NCBI RefSeq assembly: GCF_000368265.1
Contig: NZ_KB851219.1
Location: 2,288,484 to 2,352,483, forward strand
From: Acinetobacter brisouisimilis
Lineage (GTDB): Bacteria; Pseudomonadota; Gammaproteobacteria; Pseudomonadales; Moraxellaceae
Direction: 5' to 3'
DNA: 64,000 nt
Shown: positions 9,080-18,345 of the stretch, piece after piece
Numbering within the stretch: position 1 is the stretch's first letter
Layout of the letters: every line of letters begins with the position of its first letter
Position numbers and translations under genes: made by a program
Notes under the pieces: generated by a model
What the model saw: the letters and a program-made list of their open reading frames with translations, nothing else
Databases searched by the model: none
Told to the model about the DNA's origin: nothing

Positions 9080-9454
9080 ATGCCACAAGATACCCAAGGT
9101 ACAGAAGCGCTACGAGCCATGGTGACTCTGAGACAGTGCTGGTTTGATCATGAAGAAGTCTATCTGCATCAAGGCTACTTGCATTGCGGTTCTGCTGTGA
9201 CTGATCTAATTTATTTTACCAGTCGCCCTATTCAGGATTTCATGCTGAGTTTTATTGGAAAATATAACTGTCATCCTGCCAATGGTTTTGATTTTCTTGA
9301 TTTAAATGACTTTTCAGGTAGCTATGAACATTTCTTGTCTGTGCTTGAAAAACAGGTGATTCATTATGCCTTTCAGCAACATGGGCGGCGTACGCTACGT
9401 TTTGAGCAAATCGACTCGATTTTTGAGCGCGAATTACCCCCTGCATGCGCTTAA
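9080..9454 (+). CDS. Conserved small protein of unknown function, probably iron-regulated
   Basis: The 124-residue soluble protein has no signal peptide, membrane helix or motif that I recognise. It contains four Cys residues and several His residues (for example QCWFDHEEVYLHQGYLHCG), so metal binding is possible but not shown. A Fur box immediately upstream and a clear terminator downstream (9472-9496) argue that it is a real single-gene unit expressed when iron is scarce. Confidence 0.7.
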   Translation: MPQDTQGTEALRAMVTLRQCWFDHEEVYLHQGYLHCGSAVTDLIYFTSRPIQDFMLSFIGKYNCHPANGFDFLDLNDFSGSYEHFLSVLEKQVIHYAFQQHGRRTLRFEQIDSIFERELPPACA

Positions 9455-9471
9455 TCACATTTTCCTCCATG

Positions 9472-9496
9472 GCACAGGTTCTCCTGTGCTTTTTTT
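9472..9496 (+). terminator. Terminator of the Fur-box gene
   Basis: Stem GCACAGG/CCTGTGC (9472-9478, 9483-9489) with a 4-nt loop is followed by seven T. Confidence 0.85.
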
Positions 9497-9513
9497 ATAA
9501 ATGAAGTCTCTAT

Positions 9514-9873
9514 TTAGGCAAAATGCAGCACCAATAAAGCCAGCAGCGCAGGTACAGCCTGAATATAAATAATCTTTTTGCTCGCCGTTAAACCACCATA
9601 AACCCCTGCCACAAAAACACAGCCTAAAAAGAACGTGGCAATCGCGCGGGAAAAATCGGGGTTACTCACCAGCAACGACCAAAACAATCCCGCAGCAAGA
9701 AAACCATTATATAGCCCCTGATTTTGTGCCAGAACCTTGGTGAGCTGTGCTTTTTCCAGACTATGACCAAAGGCTTTTAAACCTTGAGGCTTGTCCCATA
9801 AAAACATTTCCAAAACCAAAATATACACATGCAATACGCCAATCAGCGCAATCAATATTTTTGCAATCAACAT
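9514..9873 (-). CDS. DUF1304 family membrane protein
   Basis: The protein has 119 residues and four hydrophobic helices. The motif LAQNQGLYNGFLAAGL near residue 50 is characteristic of DUF1304. The start at 9873 is favoured because GAAGGA lies 7 nt upstream; an in-frame ATG at 9891 is less well placed. The function is unknown. Confidence 0.8.
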   Translation of the reverse strand: MLIAKILIALIGVLHVYILVLEMFLWDKPQGLKAFGHSLEKAQLTKVLAQNQGLYNGFLAAGLFWSLLVSNPDFSRAIATFFLGCVFVAGVYGGLTASKKIIYIQAVPALLALLVLHFA

Positions 9874-9994
9874 TTTATTTTCCTTCTTCATTTACCCGAC
9901 ATGATCTGTCGCCTAAAATCGTTTTGTTACAGCTTGAACAATTTTAAATCGTTATCATATAGCAGTTTCTACTTGCTTATTACCGAGAGATCTT

Positions 9995-12826
9995 ATGAGT
10001 CACAGTCATATCCGTATTCGAGGCGCACGTACCCATAACCTGAAAAATGTGTCCCTTGATATTCCACGCGATAAATTTGTGGTCATTACAGGGCTTTCGG
10101 GATCAGGTAAATCGTCACTGGCATTTGACACCTTATACGCTGAAGGACAACGCCGTTATGTCGAATCGCTGTCAGCCTACGCGCGCCAGTTCTTATCGCA
10201 AATGGAAAAGCCCGAAGTCGATTCCATTGAAGGCTTAAGTCCTGCAATTGCCATTGAGCAGAAATCGACTAGTCACAACCCACGTTCAACTGTGGGAACC
10301 ATTACTGAAATTTACGACTATTTACGCCTACTCTATGCTCGTGTCGGAACACCGTACTGCCCTGAACATGACCTACCGATGGTGGCACAAACCGTGTCGG
10401 AAATGGTCGATGCGGTAAAAGCTTTAGAAGAAGGCACAGCGCTGATGCTACTTGCACCAGTAGTGCGAGAGCGCAAAGGTGAATACAGTACCCTGTTTGA
10501 ACAACTGCAAAGTCAGGGCTTTGTGCGTGCCCGTGTCGACGGTGAAGTCATTGACATCGACAGCCCGCCTGAGCTGGATAAAAAGAAAAAACACACCATT
10601 GAAGTGGTGATCGACCGCTTTAAAGTGCGTGATGATCTGGGCAACCGTCTGGCAGAATCCTTTGAAACCGCACTACGTTTAGGTGGTGATCTGGCAATTT
10701 TGACCTGGATGAAAGGCGAACAGCCTGACCGCGTGTTTTCAGCGCGCCACTCCTGCCCTAAGTGTGACCGTGCCGTGGCAGAACTTGAACCACGCATGTT
10801 CTCCTTCAACAATCCATTTGGCGCTTGCCCAGTGTGTGATGGTTTGGGAACACGTAGTCATTTTAGTGCCGAAAAACTGATTCCCAATCCGCACCTGTCG
10901 ATTTATCAAGGGGCAATCCGCGGTTGGGATCGTCAACGCCCTTATTATTACAGCATGCTAGAAAAAGTTGCTGCACATTATGGCTTTGACTTGAATTGCC
11001 CGTGGCAAGATCTCGATAAAGATACCCAAAAGAAATTCCTGAATGGTACAGGCAAAGAGAAAATCGACCTGAGTTATATCGACGAACGTGGGCGAAAACA
11101 CAGTCGTGTCATGGCATTTGAGGGCATACTGCCACATCTGGAACGCCGCTACCGCGAAACTGAAAGCAACTATATTCGCGATGACTTGGCACAGTACTTA
11201 TCCAATGCAGCCTGTGATGCCTGCGGCGGTTCACGCCTGAACGAAATTTCACGCCACGTCAAAGTCAAAGACCACAGTATTGAACAAATCACGAGCATGT
11301 CGATTGGAGATGCGGCAGATTATTATCAACACTTAAGCCTTGAAGGGGCAAAAGGCGAAATTGCCGATAAAATCTTTAAAGAAATTCGTGAGCGTCTACA
11401 ATTTTTAGTCAGTGTCGGACTGAATTACCTCAGCCTGTCGCGTTCGGCTGAAACCCTGTCTGGGGGTGAAGCACAGCGTATCCGTCTGGCATCGCAAATC
11501 GGTGCAGGTTTGATGGGCGTGATGTACGTGCTGGATGAACCTTCGATTGGTCTGCATCAACGTGACAATGACCGCCTGCTGCAAACCCTGATTCGCCTGC
11601 GTGACTTGGGCAACACAGTACTGGTGGTTGAACATGACGAAGATGCGATTCGTGCCGCCGACCATATTATTGATATTGGCCCTGGCGCTGGAGTACATGG
11701 CGGGGAAATTATTGCCGAAGGTACGGCTAAGCAACTGGCAAAAAATAAAAACTCGCTGACTGGGCAATACTTGGCAGGCAAACTAAAAATTGCGGTGCCT
11801 GAACAGCGTGTTACCCCACCGAATCCTGAAAATACCATTCAGCTTTGCGGCGCATCTGGACACAACCTGAGAAATGTCACATTAAATCTGCCATTGGGTG
11901 TCATGACCTGTATCACAGGCGTTTCGGGTTCAGGCAAATCAACCTTAATTAACCGCACATTACTGCCGCTTGCGGCAACCGAACTCAACGGCGCAACCAC
12001 ATTGACGGCGGAAAAATACCAGTCAATTGATGGCTTGCAGCATCTGGATAAAGTGGTCGATATCGACCAAAGCCCGATTGGACGTACCCCACGCTCAAAC
12101 CCTGCAACCTATACAGGCGTATTTACCCCGATTCGCGAGCTATTTGCCCAAACCCCAGAAGCCAAAGCCCGTGGTTATAGTGCTGGACGCTTCTCCTTCA
12201 ACGTCAAAGGCGGACGCTGTGAAGCCTGTGAAGGCGATGGCATGATTAAAGTCGCGATGCACTTTTTACCTGACATGTATGTGCCTTGCGATGCCTGCAA
12301 TGGCAAGCGCTACAATCGTGAAACACTGGAAGTCGGTTATAAAGGCAAGAACATTTCCGATGTACTCAACATGACAGTTGAAGATGCAGCAGAATTTTTT
12401 AATGCTATTCCTGTGATTCATCGTCGGTTAGATACCCTGATGCAGGTTGGCTTGGGCTATATCCGTTTGGGTCAGGCGGCAACCACTCTGTCTGGCGGTG
12501 AAGCACAGCGGGTGAAACTGGCCCGCGAACTGGCAAAACGCGATACGGGCAAAACCCTATATATTCTGGATGAGCCGACCACAGGTCTGCATTTTCATGA
12601 CATTGCCAAGCTGCTCGATATCCTGCACGAGCTACGCAACAAAGGAAATACCATTGTGGTGATTGAACACAATCTGGATGTGATTAAAACCGCTGACTGG
12701 ATTGTGGATTTAGGGCCTGAAGGAGGTTCTGGCGGTGGTGAAATCGTTGCCGAAGGTACACCCGAACAAGTGGCAGACGTTGCAATTTCCCATACAGGGC
12801 GGTTTTTAAAACCCTTGTTAGCATAA
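9995..12826 (+). CDS. uvrA: UvrABC excinuclease subunit A
   Basis: The full-length 943-residue protein recognises DNA lesions in nucleotide excision repair and loads UvrB. Seen in order: Walker [10 protein letters not shown] near residue 34, a first zinc module CPKC...CPVC near 250-280, ABC signature [12 protein letters not shown] near 490, second Walker [10 protein letters not shown] near 640, second zinc module [11 protein letters not shown]...CDAC near 740, signature [12 protein letters not shown] near 830, and Walker [14 protein letters not shown] see no LexA-type SOS box upstream, in keeping with Acinetobacter lacking canonical LexA. Confidence 0.98.
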   Translation: MSHSHIRIRGARTHNLKNVSLDIPRDKFVVITGLSGSGKSSLAFDTLYAEGQRRYVESLSAYARQFLSQMEKPEVDSIEGLSPAIAIEQKSTSHNPRSTVGTITEIYDYLRLLYARVGTPYCPEHDLPMVAQTVSEMVDAVKALEEGTALMLLAPVVRERKGEYSTLFEQLQSQGFVRARVDGEVIDIDSPPELDKKKKHTIEVVIDRFKVRDDLGNRLAESFETALRLGGDLAILTWMKGEQPDRVFSARHSCPKCDRAVAELEPRMFSFNNPFGACPVCDGLGTRSHFSAEKLIPNPHLSIYQGAIRGWDRQRPYYYSMLEKVAAHYGFDLNCPWQDLDKDTQKKFLNGTGKEKIDLSYIDERGRKHSRVMAFEGILPHLERRYRETESNYIRDDLAQYLSNAACDACGGSRLNEISRHVKVKDHSIEQITSMSIGDAADYYQHLSLEGAKGEIADKIFKEIRERLQFLVSVGLNYLSLSRSAETLSGGEAQRIRLASQIGAGLMGVMYVLDEPSIGLHQRDNDRLLQTLIRLRDLGNTVLVVEHDEDAIRAADHIIDIGPGAGVHGGEIIAEGTAKQLAKNKNSLTGQYLAGKLKIAVPEQRVTPPNPENTIQLCGASGHNLRNVTLNLPLGVMTCITGVSGSGKSTLINRTLLPLAATELNGATTLTAEKYQSIDGLQHLDKVVDIDQSPIGRTPRSNPATYTGVFTPIRELFAQTPEAKARGYSAGRFSFNVKGGRCEACEGDGMIKVAMHFLPDMYVPCDACNGKRYNRETLEVGYKGKNISDVLNMTVEDAAEFFNAIPVIHRRLDTLMQVGLGYIRLGQAATTLSGGEAQRVKLARELAKRDTGKTLYILDEPTTGLHFHDIAKLLDILHELRNKGNTIVVIEHNLDVIKTADWIVDLGPEGGSGGGEIVAEGTPEQVADVAISHTGRFLKPLLA

Positions 12827-12841
12827 TTTTGCCTAAATAAA

Positions 12842-12950
12842 GAAGGAACAGTTGACGTCTTTCATCAGTCTATTTTATGCCCCTTACGCTGGGAGAAAAC
12901 TAAAATGGGGGAAACAATGAATCGCGTCTATTACTGTTCCTTCCTTTTTT
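12842..12950 (+). terminator. Long-range inverted repeat with T-run after uvrA
   Basis: GAAGGAACAGT (12842-12852) and its exact complement (12933-12943) are 80 nt apart, and the right arm is followed by a T-tract. It may end uvrA transcription or enclose a structured RNA. The rest of the 598-bp gap to 13425 is very AT-rich and carries the omp33-36 promoter. Confidence 0.4.
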
Positions 12951-13361
12951 TATTAAGCATTTCTCATCATACAATCACATTGATTGCCTAAATCATTCAC
13001 AGCATCGTCTCGACAACCTCAAGGTTTTTACCTAGAAAATTGCTGATTCAATATCGTATGCAGTAAATAAACAACATCTATTTACTTAAATAGTGAAGTG
13101 TATTTATTTACAATTTTAAATTGATAGTTTGTATAAATTATAGTTAGCAATTTAATTTAAATTACCAATCCTTTACTGGTTATTTAAAACAAGTTATATA
13201 ATTAAAAAATATCGTTTATTTAAAATTTAATAACCTTAAAATTTGTTAATAACAGTCGTTTTTTATTTTAATTTATCCCCTAAAAAGTAATTTTTTTGTG
13301 ATTTATTTCATTTAGATGAAGAAAACTACAATTTTTAAACATTGTAATGCAGTCAAATTGA

Positions 13362-13389
13362 TTGACTTAATATTTTGTAACAATAGAAT
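13362..13389 (+). promoter_or_regulatory. Likely omp33-36 promoter
   Basis: TTGACT (13362-13367) and TAGAAT (13384-13389) are separated by 16 bp, with the ATG 36 bp downstream. The surrounding 300 bp is unusually AT-rich, as in UP elements of strongly expressed porin genes. Confidence 0.5.
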
Positions 13390-13424
13390 AGTAGATATGT
13401 CTATTAGAAAGTTGAGAAATTAAC

Positions 13425-14327
13425 ATGAAAAAAATCGGTTTAGCTGCTGCGGTTCTATTTGCCATGACTACTGGTGCGCATGCATATCAATTTGAAGTAA
13501 AAGGTCAGTCTGAATACGTAGATACTACTGCCAATGATAAGAACTACACTGGTGACCTGCAAGGCACTTACTACTTTAAAAATGTAGATGCTTCTAAAGG
13601 TCCTTTAGCTGAAGCTGCATTTTTGAACAAAGCATCAAATGTATCAGTTGGTTACAGCTACGAGCAATATAACCAAAAAAATAGCATCAATTACCATGTT
13701 GGTACTTATGGTGTAAAAGGTGAAGGATACTTCAGTACTCCTTATACTGCTTCAATTCCATTATATGCAAATGCATCTTATAATCATACTGATGTAGATG
13801 GTAAAAATGCCATTTCTCGTGATGACAAAGGTGACCGTTATGCCTTAGAAGTCGGTGCAATGCCAACGAACAACTTCTTGCTTGCTGTAGGTTACACACG
13901 CACCAACCCATTGGCGCTTGATACCTTTGATATCATGAACTATGGTATTGCGAAATCTGTTGGCGAATCTACTTTTAGCAGTAATAAAGATTACGCTACA
14001 GCACGTGTAAAATATGTTGGCGCAATTGATGGTACAAACATGTCAATCGGTTTTGAAGGTAAAGCTATCTTCAACCACGAAGCTGCTTATGGTTTAAAAA
14101 CTGACTTATACTTAACTCCAGCACTTAGCGTTGGTGTTTCATTTGCGGATACCTCTAGATTTAACTATTACCCTGGCTTCAGTTATGACCATGTTTGGGG
14201 TGCTGACGTAAATTACTTCGTGACTCCAGCAATTTCAGTTGGTGCAACTTATGTAAAAGCAAATGCTAAAAATGGCAACAACTTAGATACTGACACTGTT
14301 GGTTTAAATGCAAGTGTACGTTTCTAA
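13425..14327 (+). CDS. omp33-36: Outer-membrane porin of the Omp33-36 family
   Basis: The 300-residue precursor has a typical signal peptide MKKIGLAAAVLFAMTTGAHA with cleavage after AHA. The mature N-terminus YQFEVKGQSEYVDTTANDKN and the segment YYFKNVDASKGPLAEAAFLN are near-identical to the Acinetobacter baumannii Omp33-36 (Omp34) water-channel porin. Alternating beta strands run to a C-terminal Phe (ASVRF), as needed for BAM-mediated insertion. Loss of this porin is linked to carbapenem resistance in A. baumannii. It is a single-gene unit with its own promoter and terminator. Confidence 0.92.
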   Translation: MKKIGLAAAVLFAMTTGAHAYQFEVKGQSEYVDTTANDKNYTGDLQGTYYFKNVDASKGPLAEAAFLNKASNVSVGYSYEQYNQKNSINYHVGTYGVKGEGYFSTPYTASIPLYANASYNHTDVDGKNAISRDDKGDRYALEVGAMPTNNFLLAVGYTRTNPLALDTFDIMNYGIAKSVGESTFSSNKDYATARVKYVGAIDGTNMSIGFEGKAIFNHEAAYGLKTDLYLTPALSVGVSFADTSRFNYYPGFSYDHVWGADVNYFVTPAISVGATYVKANAKNGNNLDTDTVGLNASVRF

Positions 14328-14350
14328 TTTAGATATTTAATCTAAAACTA

Positions 14351-14375
14351 AAAGGGTTCATCTGAGCCCTTTTTT
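14351..14375 (+). terminator. omp33-36 terminator
   Basis: Stem AAAGGGTTC/GAGCCCTTT (one G-U pair) with a short loop is followed by a T-run. Confidence 0.8.
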
Positions 14376-14539
14376 GTTGCCTATACGTCCAATGCAATAT
14401 TACGTTTACGCTGTCTTAAAAACTGTATTTTTTCACAACTTAAAAAAATCTTTTACACTTGTCATGTAAATCTTGAAATGAGTTCCCTATTAAATTGCTT
14501 AACATAGCAAGCAAAACAAAATTTTGAATAGGTCAACCT

Positions 14540-14914
14540 ATGCGATTACATAATCTTGGGGTGATTATTGGATGTTGCATCACACTGATCGCCTGCTCCC
14601 AAACCAGCCCTATTTTTAAAGGCCAAGATCACTGGATTGGAACTTGGCAAAGTCCACATAGTGAACTCAAGATTCAGCGTGATGGTCAATTGCAATATCA
14701 TGAAAGCCAATATCAACAGCAACGTACAGCACATAGCCAATCTGAAAGTACTGAACAATCTGAAATGACGGCACCAATTACTGTACTCAATGCTCAATAC
14801 ATTCAAGCCGGTACTCCTGAATTTGGTAATCGGTTTAAAATCGATAAAGCACCCTATTTGCTAAAAGGGCATTGGCATGCTGTTATTGATGGTAAAGACT
14901 TTATCAAAAAATAA
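14540..14914 (+). CDS. Small putative lipoprotein
   Basis: The protein has 124 residues. A hydrophobic N-terminus ends in the lipobox LIAC (Cys19), so signal peptidase II processing and membrane anchoring are expected. The mature part is hydrophilic with a Gln/Ser-rich stretch (YQQQRTAHSQSESTEQSE) and no motif I recognise. The function is unknown. Confidence 0.7.
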   Translation: MRLHNLGVIIGCCITLIACSQTSPIFKGQDHWIGTWQSPHSELKIQRDGQLQYHESQYQQQRTAHSQSESTEQSEMTAPITVLNAQYIQAGTPEFGNRFKIDKAPYLLKGHWHAVIDGKDFIKK

Positions 14915-15008
14915 ACTATAACTCGCGCAAAAATGGTACAGCTTGGTTACTGACATTCCATGTAGGGGCTGCTAGCATCTAGCTATCCTTTGCTGCCCTT
15001 ACTTCCAC

Positions 15009-15647
15009 ATGGAACTCATCAATTTCATTTTACATATCGATCAACATCTTCTTGAATTTATAAAACAATACGGTGTCTGGATTTATGCCATCTTGTTTTT
15101 GATTATTTTTGTCGAAACAGGTCTGGTGGTTATGCCTTTTCTACCAGGTGACAGCATGTTATTTGCAGCAGGTGCTCTAGCCGCCTCTACAGGGCAAATG
15201 AACCCATGGCTGTTAATCGGCTTGCTGTTTATCGCTGCCGTGCTGGGTGATACCTTAAACTATCACATCGGGCGCTATATTGGTCCGCGTATATTTGAAA
15301 TGGAATCACGCTTTATTAAAAAAGATCACTTACTTAAAACTCATGTATTTTTTGAAAAATACGGCGGAAAAACTATTATTATTGCGCGCTTTATGCCGTT
15401 TATTCGCACCTTCGCACCTTTTGTTGCTGGTGCAGGTCGTATGAACTACAAACACTTTTTAGCTTTTAATGCGATTGGCGGATTGGCTTGGGTGGGTTCA
15501 TTTATTACGCTCGGTTATTTTTTTGGAACACATCCTTTTGTCAAAGATAACTTTAGCCACCTGATGCTCGGTATTATTGTATTTAGCTTACTTCCTGCCA
15601 TTATTGAGTTTGTGCGGGCAAAAATTCGCACCAACAGAGCCAGCTAA
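15009..15647 (+). CDS. DedA family membrane protein
   Basis: The 212-residue protein shows the DedA/SNARE-associated signature: FVETGLVVMPFLPGDSMLFAAG near residue 38 and the conserved membrane-dipping segment ARFMPFIRTFAPFVAGAGRM near 130. Family members act as undecaprenyl-phosphate or phospholipid transporters and support membrane homeostasis and pH or antimicrobial-peptide tolerance. Which role applies here cannot be told. A bidirectional terminator follows (15661-15686). Confidence 0.9.
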   Translation: MELINFILHIDQHLLEFIKQYGVWIYAILFLIIFVETGLVVMPFLPGDSMLFAAGALAASTGQMNPWLLIGLLFIAAVLGDTLNYHIGRYIGPRIFEMESRFIKKDHLLKTHVFFEKYGGKTIIIARFMPFIRTFAPFVAGAGRMNYKHFLAFNAIGGLAWVGSFITLGYFFGTHPFVKDNFSHLMLGIIVFSLLPAIIEFVRAKIRTNRAS

Positions 15648-15660
15648 ACTAAAAAAATAA

Positions 15661-15686
15661 AAAAAGGTCGAAGCATCGACCTTTTT
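15661..15686. terminator. Bidirectional terminator between dedA and the lipoprotein gene
   Basis: An 11-bp stem AAAAAGGTCGA/TCGACCTTTTT with a 4-nt loop can end transcription from both convergent genes. Confidence 0.85.
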
Positions 15687-15692
15687 TTATTC

Positions 15693-16070
15693 TCATGATC
15701 TTTTCACTGTCAAGATTCGGCAATTTTTAAAATGCGCAGCTTGTACAATGGCATCCTGCTGTCCCATTAATTGGGCGATTTCACTACGTTTAGTATTAGA
15801 TGACTGTCCCAAATTGACCGAAAAGGTCGGGCCAAAACCCCAGCCGCTTCGTCCCCAGCCACCACCAACACCGACCCCGACACCCGTGCGTTTTTCTGGC
15901 TCTACGCCTTGTTCAAGATAGTGCTGAATACGGTCATATTCACTTTGTAATTGTGTGCAGTTCAGTGCCTGATACTGGGTAGGCGACACGTAACTGGGTT
16001 TGACTGTTGTGGCGCAACCTGTCAATACCATACCAATCACTAGACTTGCTGCTATCGCCCATTTGTTCAT
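15693..16070 (-). CDS. Small lipoprotein downstream of parA
   Basis: The protein has 125 residues, with signal peptide and lipobox LTGC (Cys19). The mature region has a glycine-rich stretch (GVGVGVGGGWGRSGWGFG, residues 64-81) and two further Cys residues that could form a disulfide. It begins 8 bp after the parA-like gene and is probably cotranscribed. I do not recognise the family. Confidence 0.7.
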   Translation of the reverse strand: MNKWAIAASLVIGMVLTGCATTVKPSYVSPTQYQALNCTQLQSEYDRIQHYLEQGVEPEKRTGVGVGVGGGWGRSGWGFGPTFSVNLGQSSNTKRSEIAQLMGQQDAIVQAAHFKNCRILTVKRS

Positions 16071-16078
16071 ATCTCACC

Positions 16079-16915
16079 TCAGGAAAGTTGTTCTATTTCT
16101 GCAAACAAAGCCGAATATGCCTGACTGAGTTTGTGTTCGGGTGCAAGGTAAATCAAAGGTTTATTCTTGTGATGTGATTCTTTCATCAGGATCGAAGGCG
16201 GCAACATGTTATTCAAGACAGGTAAACCCTGATCTTTAAGTTGCTGTACCACTTCTCGCGGCAATTTTGCCTGAGCCTGAAACTGATTCACCACAATCCC
16301 TTCAATTTCCAGTCGTTGGTTATGATCATCTTGCGTTTCTAAGATATTTTCAATAAGTGTTTGTAAGGCACGTTGTGAAAATACGTCACAATCAAAGGGA
16401 ATCAGCACACGGTCAGCAGCAATCAACGCCGACAGGGTAAAGAAATTAAAGGCCGGTGGCGTATCAATATAAATACGGTCATATTTTCCAGACAGCTCGG
16501 CAATGGCATCGCGCAGTTTATAAATCTTATGTTTGCTTTCCAGACTGTGTTCCAGTGCGCCAAGGCTTGGACTAGCCACCAAAATATCCAGATGGTTAAA
16601 AGGTGACTGATGGGTATAGCTTTCCAGACCTTGTGACCGTGATTTGAGCAGCACCCCCAGAGTATTACCGATCAGGCTTTTATTGGAGCTTCCCAAAACT
16701 TCCTGATAAAAATTTTCAATATTCGGTTCCAATGCCTGCTGGCGACCATTAAATGTGGCGGCATCTCCAAGCAGATACTGGCTGGCATTGGACTGCGGAT
16801 CAAGGTCAATCACCAGTGTTTTTAAACCATGATGGGCACTCAGACTGGCAAGATTCACTGCAATGCTAGATTTCCCAACTCCACCTTTCTGATTGAAAAT
16901 GACACGTGTCAGCAT
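16079..16915 (-). CDS. Orphan ParA/MinD-type ATPase
   Basis: The 278-residue protein has the deviant Walker A motif FNQKGGVGKSS at residues 7-17, the A' segment LVIDLDPQSNAS near 35 and a Walker B-like region DRIYIDTPPAF near 145. ParA ATPases position chromosomes, plasmids or large complexes. No parB, centromere-like repeats or replication gene lies nearby, so it is not an obvious partition locus. The only linked gene is the lipoprotein 8 bp downstream. Confidence 0.85.
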   Translation of the reverse strand: MLTRVIFNQKGGVGKSSIAVNLASLSAHHGLKTLVIDLDPQSNASQYLLGDAATFNGRQQALEPNIENFYQEVLGSSNKSLIGNTLGVLLKSRSQGLESYTHQSPFNHLDILVASPSLGALEHSLESKHKIYKLRDAIAELSGKYDRIYIDTPPAFNFFTLSALIAADRVLIPFDCDVFSQRALQTLIENILETQDDHNQRLEIEGIVVNQFQAQAKLPREVVQQLKDQGLPVLNNMLPPSILMKESHHKNKPLIYLAPEHKLSQAYSALFAEIEQLS

Positions 16916-16996
16916 AGTTTTGTCCTAATTATTTTAATGGTCTGATGCCCTAGTCTATCCTAGAGCTTTTTGCCCGTGATGAAAGCTGTCCAACAA

Positions 16997-17386
16997 TTAT
17001 GAAAATACGGGTTTGATCTTCACCAACAGTAAAATTGCAAACAAGGCAATCCAAGCAATCACGATACCTGCACGGCGCTGTACCAGCAAAATCCCTTCTT
17101 TACAACGAAATGCCTTGATTAATGAAGAAAAAATAACAACAAATAGCGCGGCTTTAGCATAAAACCAAGGTTGCACCTGAAAATGTTTCATCCATAACAA
17201 TGCCCCTCCCGTCAACAACATCAGCGTAAAAGTTGAATGTTGCAATGCAATCACCAAACGCGGTGTTTTGGCGGCAAGCTGCTCATCCTGCATACGAAAT
17301 AGGTGTCTGCTGCTCAGCGCGAGCATCAACAGTAACAATACAACGCCTACACCATGCAGGATTTTTAATAAGAGCAACGTATTCAT
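16997..17386 (-). CDS. SirB2-like membrane protein
   Basis: The 129-residue protein has four hydrophobic helices (about residues 5-25, 45-63, 75-92 and 106-124). The pattern LLKILHGVGV...FYAKAALFVVIFSSLIKAF is that of the SirB2 family of unknown biochemical function. It starts 9 bp after bolA and is likely in the same transcript. Confidence 0.65.
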   Translation of the reverse strand: MNTLLLLKILHGVGVVLLLLMLALSSRHLFRMQDEQLAAKTPRLVIALQHSTFTLMLLTGGALLWMKHFQVQPWFYAKAALFVVIFSSLIKAFRCKEGILLVQRRAGIVIAWIALFAILLLVKIKPVFS

Positions 17387-17395
17387 GCAGTATCC

Positions 17396-17704
17396 TTAAG
17401 CTTTAGGTGCATGGGCACATTCTGGGCTGGCAGGTGCTTGACCTTCCCATTCACTTGGCAGATAGGCATGAATGGCTAAAGCATGGATTGCACTAGGCAC
17501 CAGTAATTCTGCGGCAAGTGTATAAATTTTTTGATGACGCTGAACCAGACGCAAGCCTGCAAATGCCTCACTGACAATCACCACCTTAAAATGTGATTCT
17601 TTTCCAGGATAATACCCTCCATGTCCTGCTGATTCATTAATCACTTCTAAATGGCTAGGCTGTAGCTGTTGTAACCGCTCAATTAATTGTTGCTCTAAAC
17701 TCAT
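17396..17704 (-). CDS. bolA: BolA family protein
   Basis: The 102-residue protein has the BolA KH-like fold. HLEVINESAGHGG, ESHFKVVIVSEAFAGLRLVQRHQKIY and IHALAIHAYLPSEW match E. coli BolA, including the His residues used for Fe-S cluster sharing with monothiol glutaredoxins. BolA affects iron-sulfur trafficking, morphology and stress responses. A Cys/His tail (SPECAHAPKA) extends past the fold. Confidence 0.92.
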   Translation of the reverse strand: MSLEQQLIERLQQLQPSHLEVINESAGHGGYYPGKESHFKVVIVSEAFAGLRLVQRHQKIYTLAAELLVPSAIHALAIHAYLPSEWEGQAPASPECAHAPKA

Positions 17705-17872
17705 GAGAAACTGTCCTGTTACATAAAAAGATCATGTCTTGAGTATAGCAATTTTTGATAAATTCACAGGGTTTTCTAGTTGATGAAAGCATTTAGATTG
17801 CGATCAGCATTTAAAATCTTTCAGATTTTGCTTTTATTTTATGCAATTAATTCAATAAACCTAGAAAATGAG

Positions 17873-17900
17873 TTGATTCTAAATCTACTTAATGTAATAT
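17873..17900 (+). promoter_or_regulatory. Promoter of tRNA-Gly
   Basis: TTGATT (17873-17878) and TAATAT (17895-17900) are 16 bp apart. The tRNA begins 10 bp after the -10, as usual for tRNA genes. Confidence 0.6.
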
Positions 17901-17909
17901 ATGCCTCAC

Positions 17910-17985
<76 letters not shown>

Positions 17986-17990
17986 AATTC

Positions 17991-18023
17991 AAAAGGCACT
18001 TATCAAAAGATAAGTGCCTTTTT
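17991..18023 (+). terminator. Terminator after tRNA-Gly
   Basis: A 14-bp perfect stem (AAAAGGCACTTATC with its complement) has an AAAA loop and a T-run. From here to 18300 I see no gene or further structure. Confidence 0.85.
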
Positions 18024-18300
18024 CTTTGCGTAATTTACTCTCAGGAGAAAACTCCATAAAGATGGAGTACATCTCTCACAACATCATCCCCAAATCAAAA
18101 TAAGACTGCTGTTCGGGTTTCAGCCTCTCTATCATTTTTTAAAGTTTTTGCTTTTCATATTTTCGCGACACATTTCCCCAATCCTTTTCATATTTTCATA
18201 TAGATCTTCAACTTAAATTTTTGGTTTAAAAAACATAAAACTATGATCTTTCTATCTCTGGCTTCAAGCTGATTCAAAATCAAATACCAGCCATTAAAAA

Positions 18301-18326
18301 AGCCTGAGTTGATCACAACTCAGGCT
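18301..18326 (-). terminator. Terminator of the Ter operon
   Basis: An 11-bp stem AGCCTGAGTTG/CAACTCAGGCT with a 4-nt loop is followed on the minus strand by six T. It lies 20 bp past the last ter gene. Confidence 0.85.
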
Positions 18327-18345
18327 TGGCTTCAAATATGACAAT

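Noticed and set aside
9892-9994. SOS box before uvrA
   Set aside because: No CTG-N10-CAG type dyad is seen; Acinetobacter is known to lack canonical LexA control.
12917-12991. 24-codon open frame with ATGGGGGA-like ribosome site after uvrA
   Set aside because: It runs through the right arm and T-run of the inverted repeat and encodes no recognisable peptide; chance is more likely.
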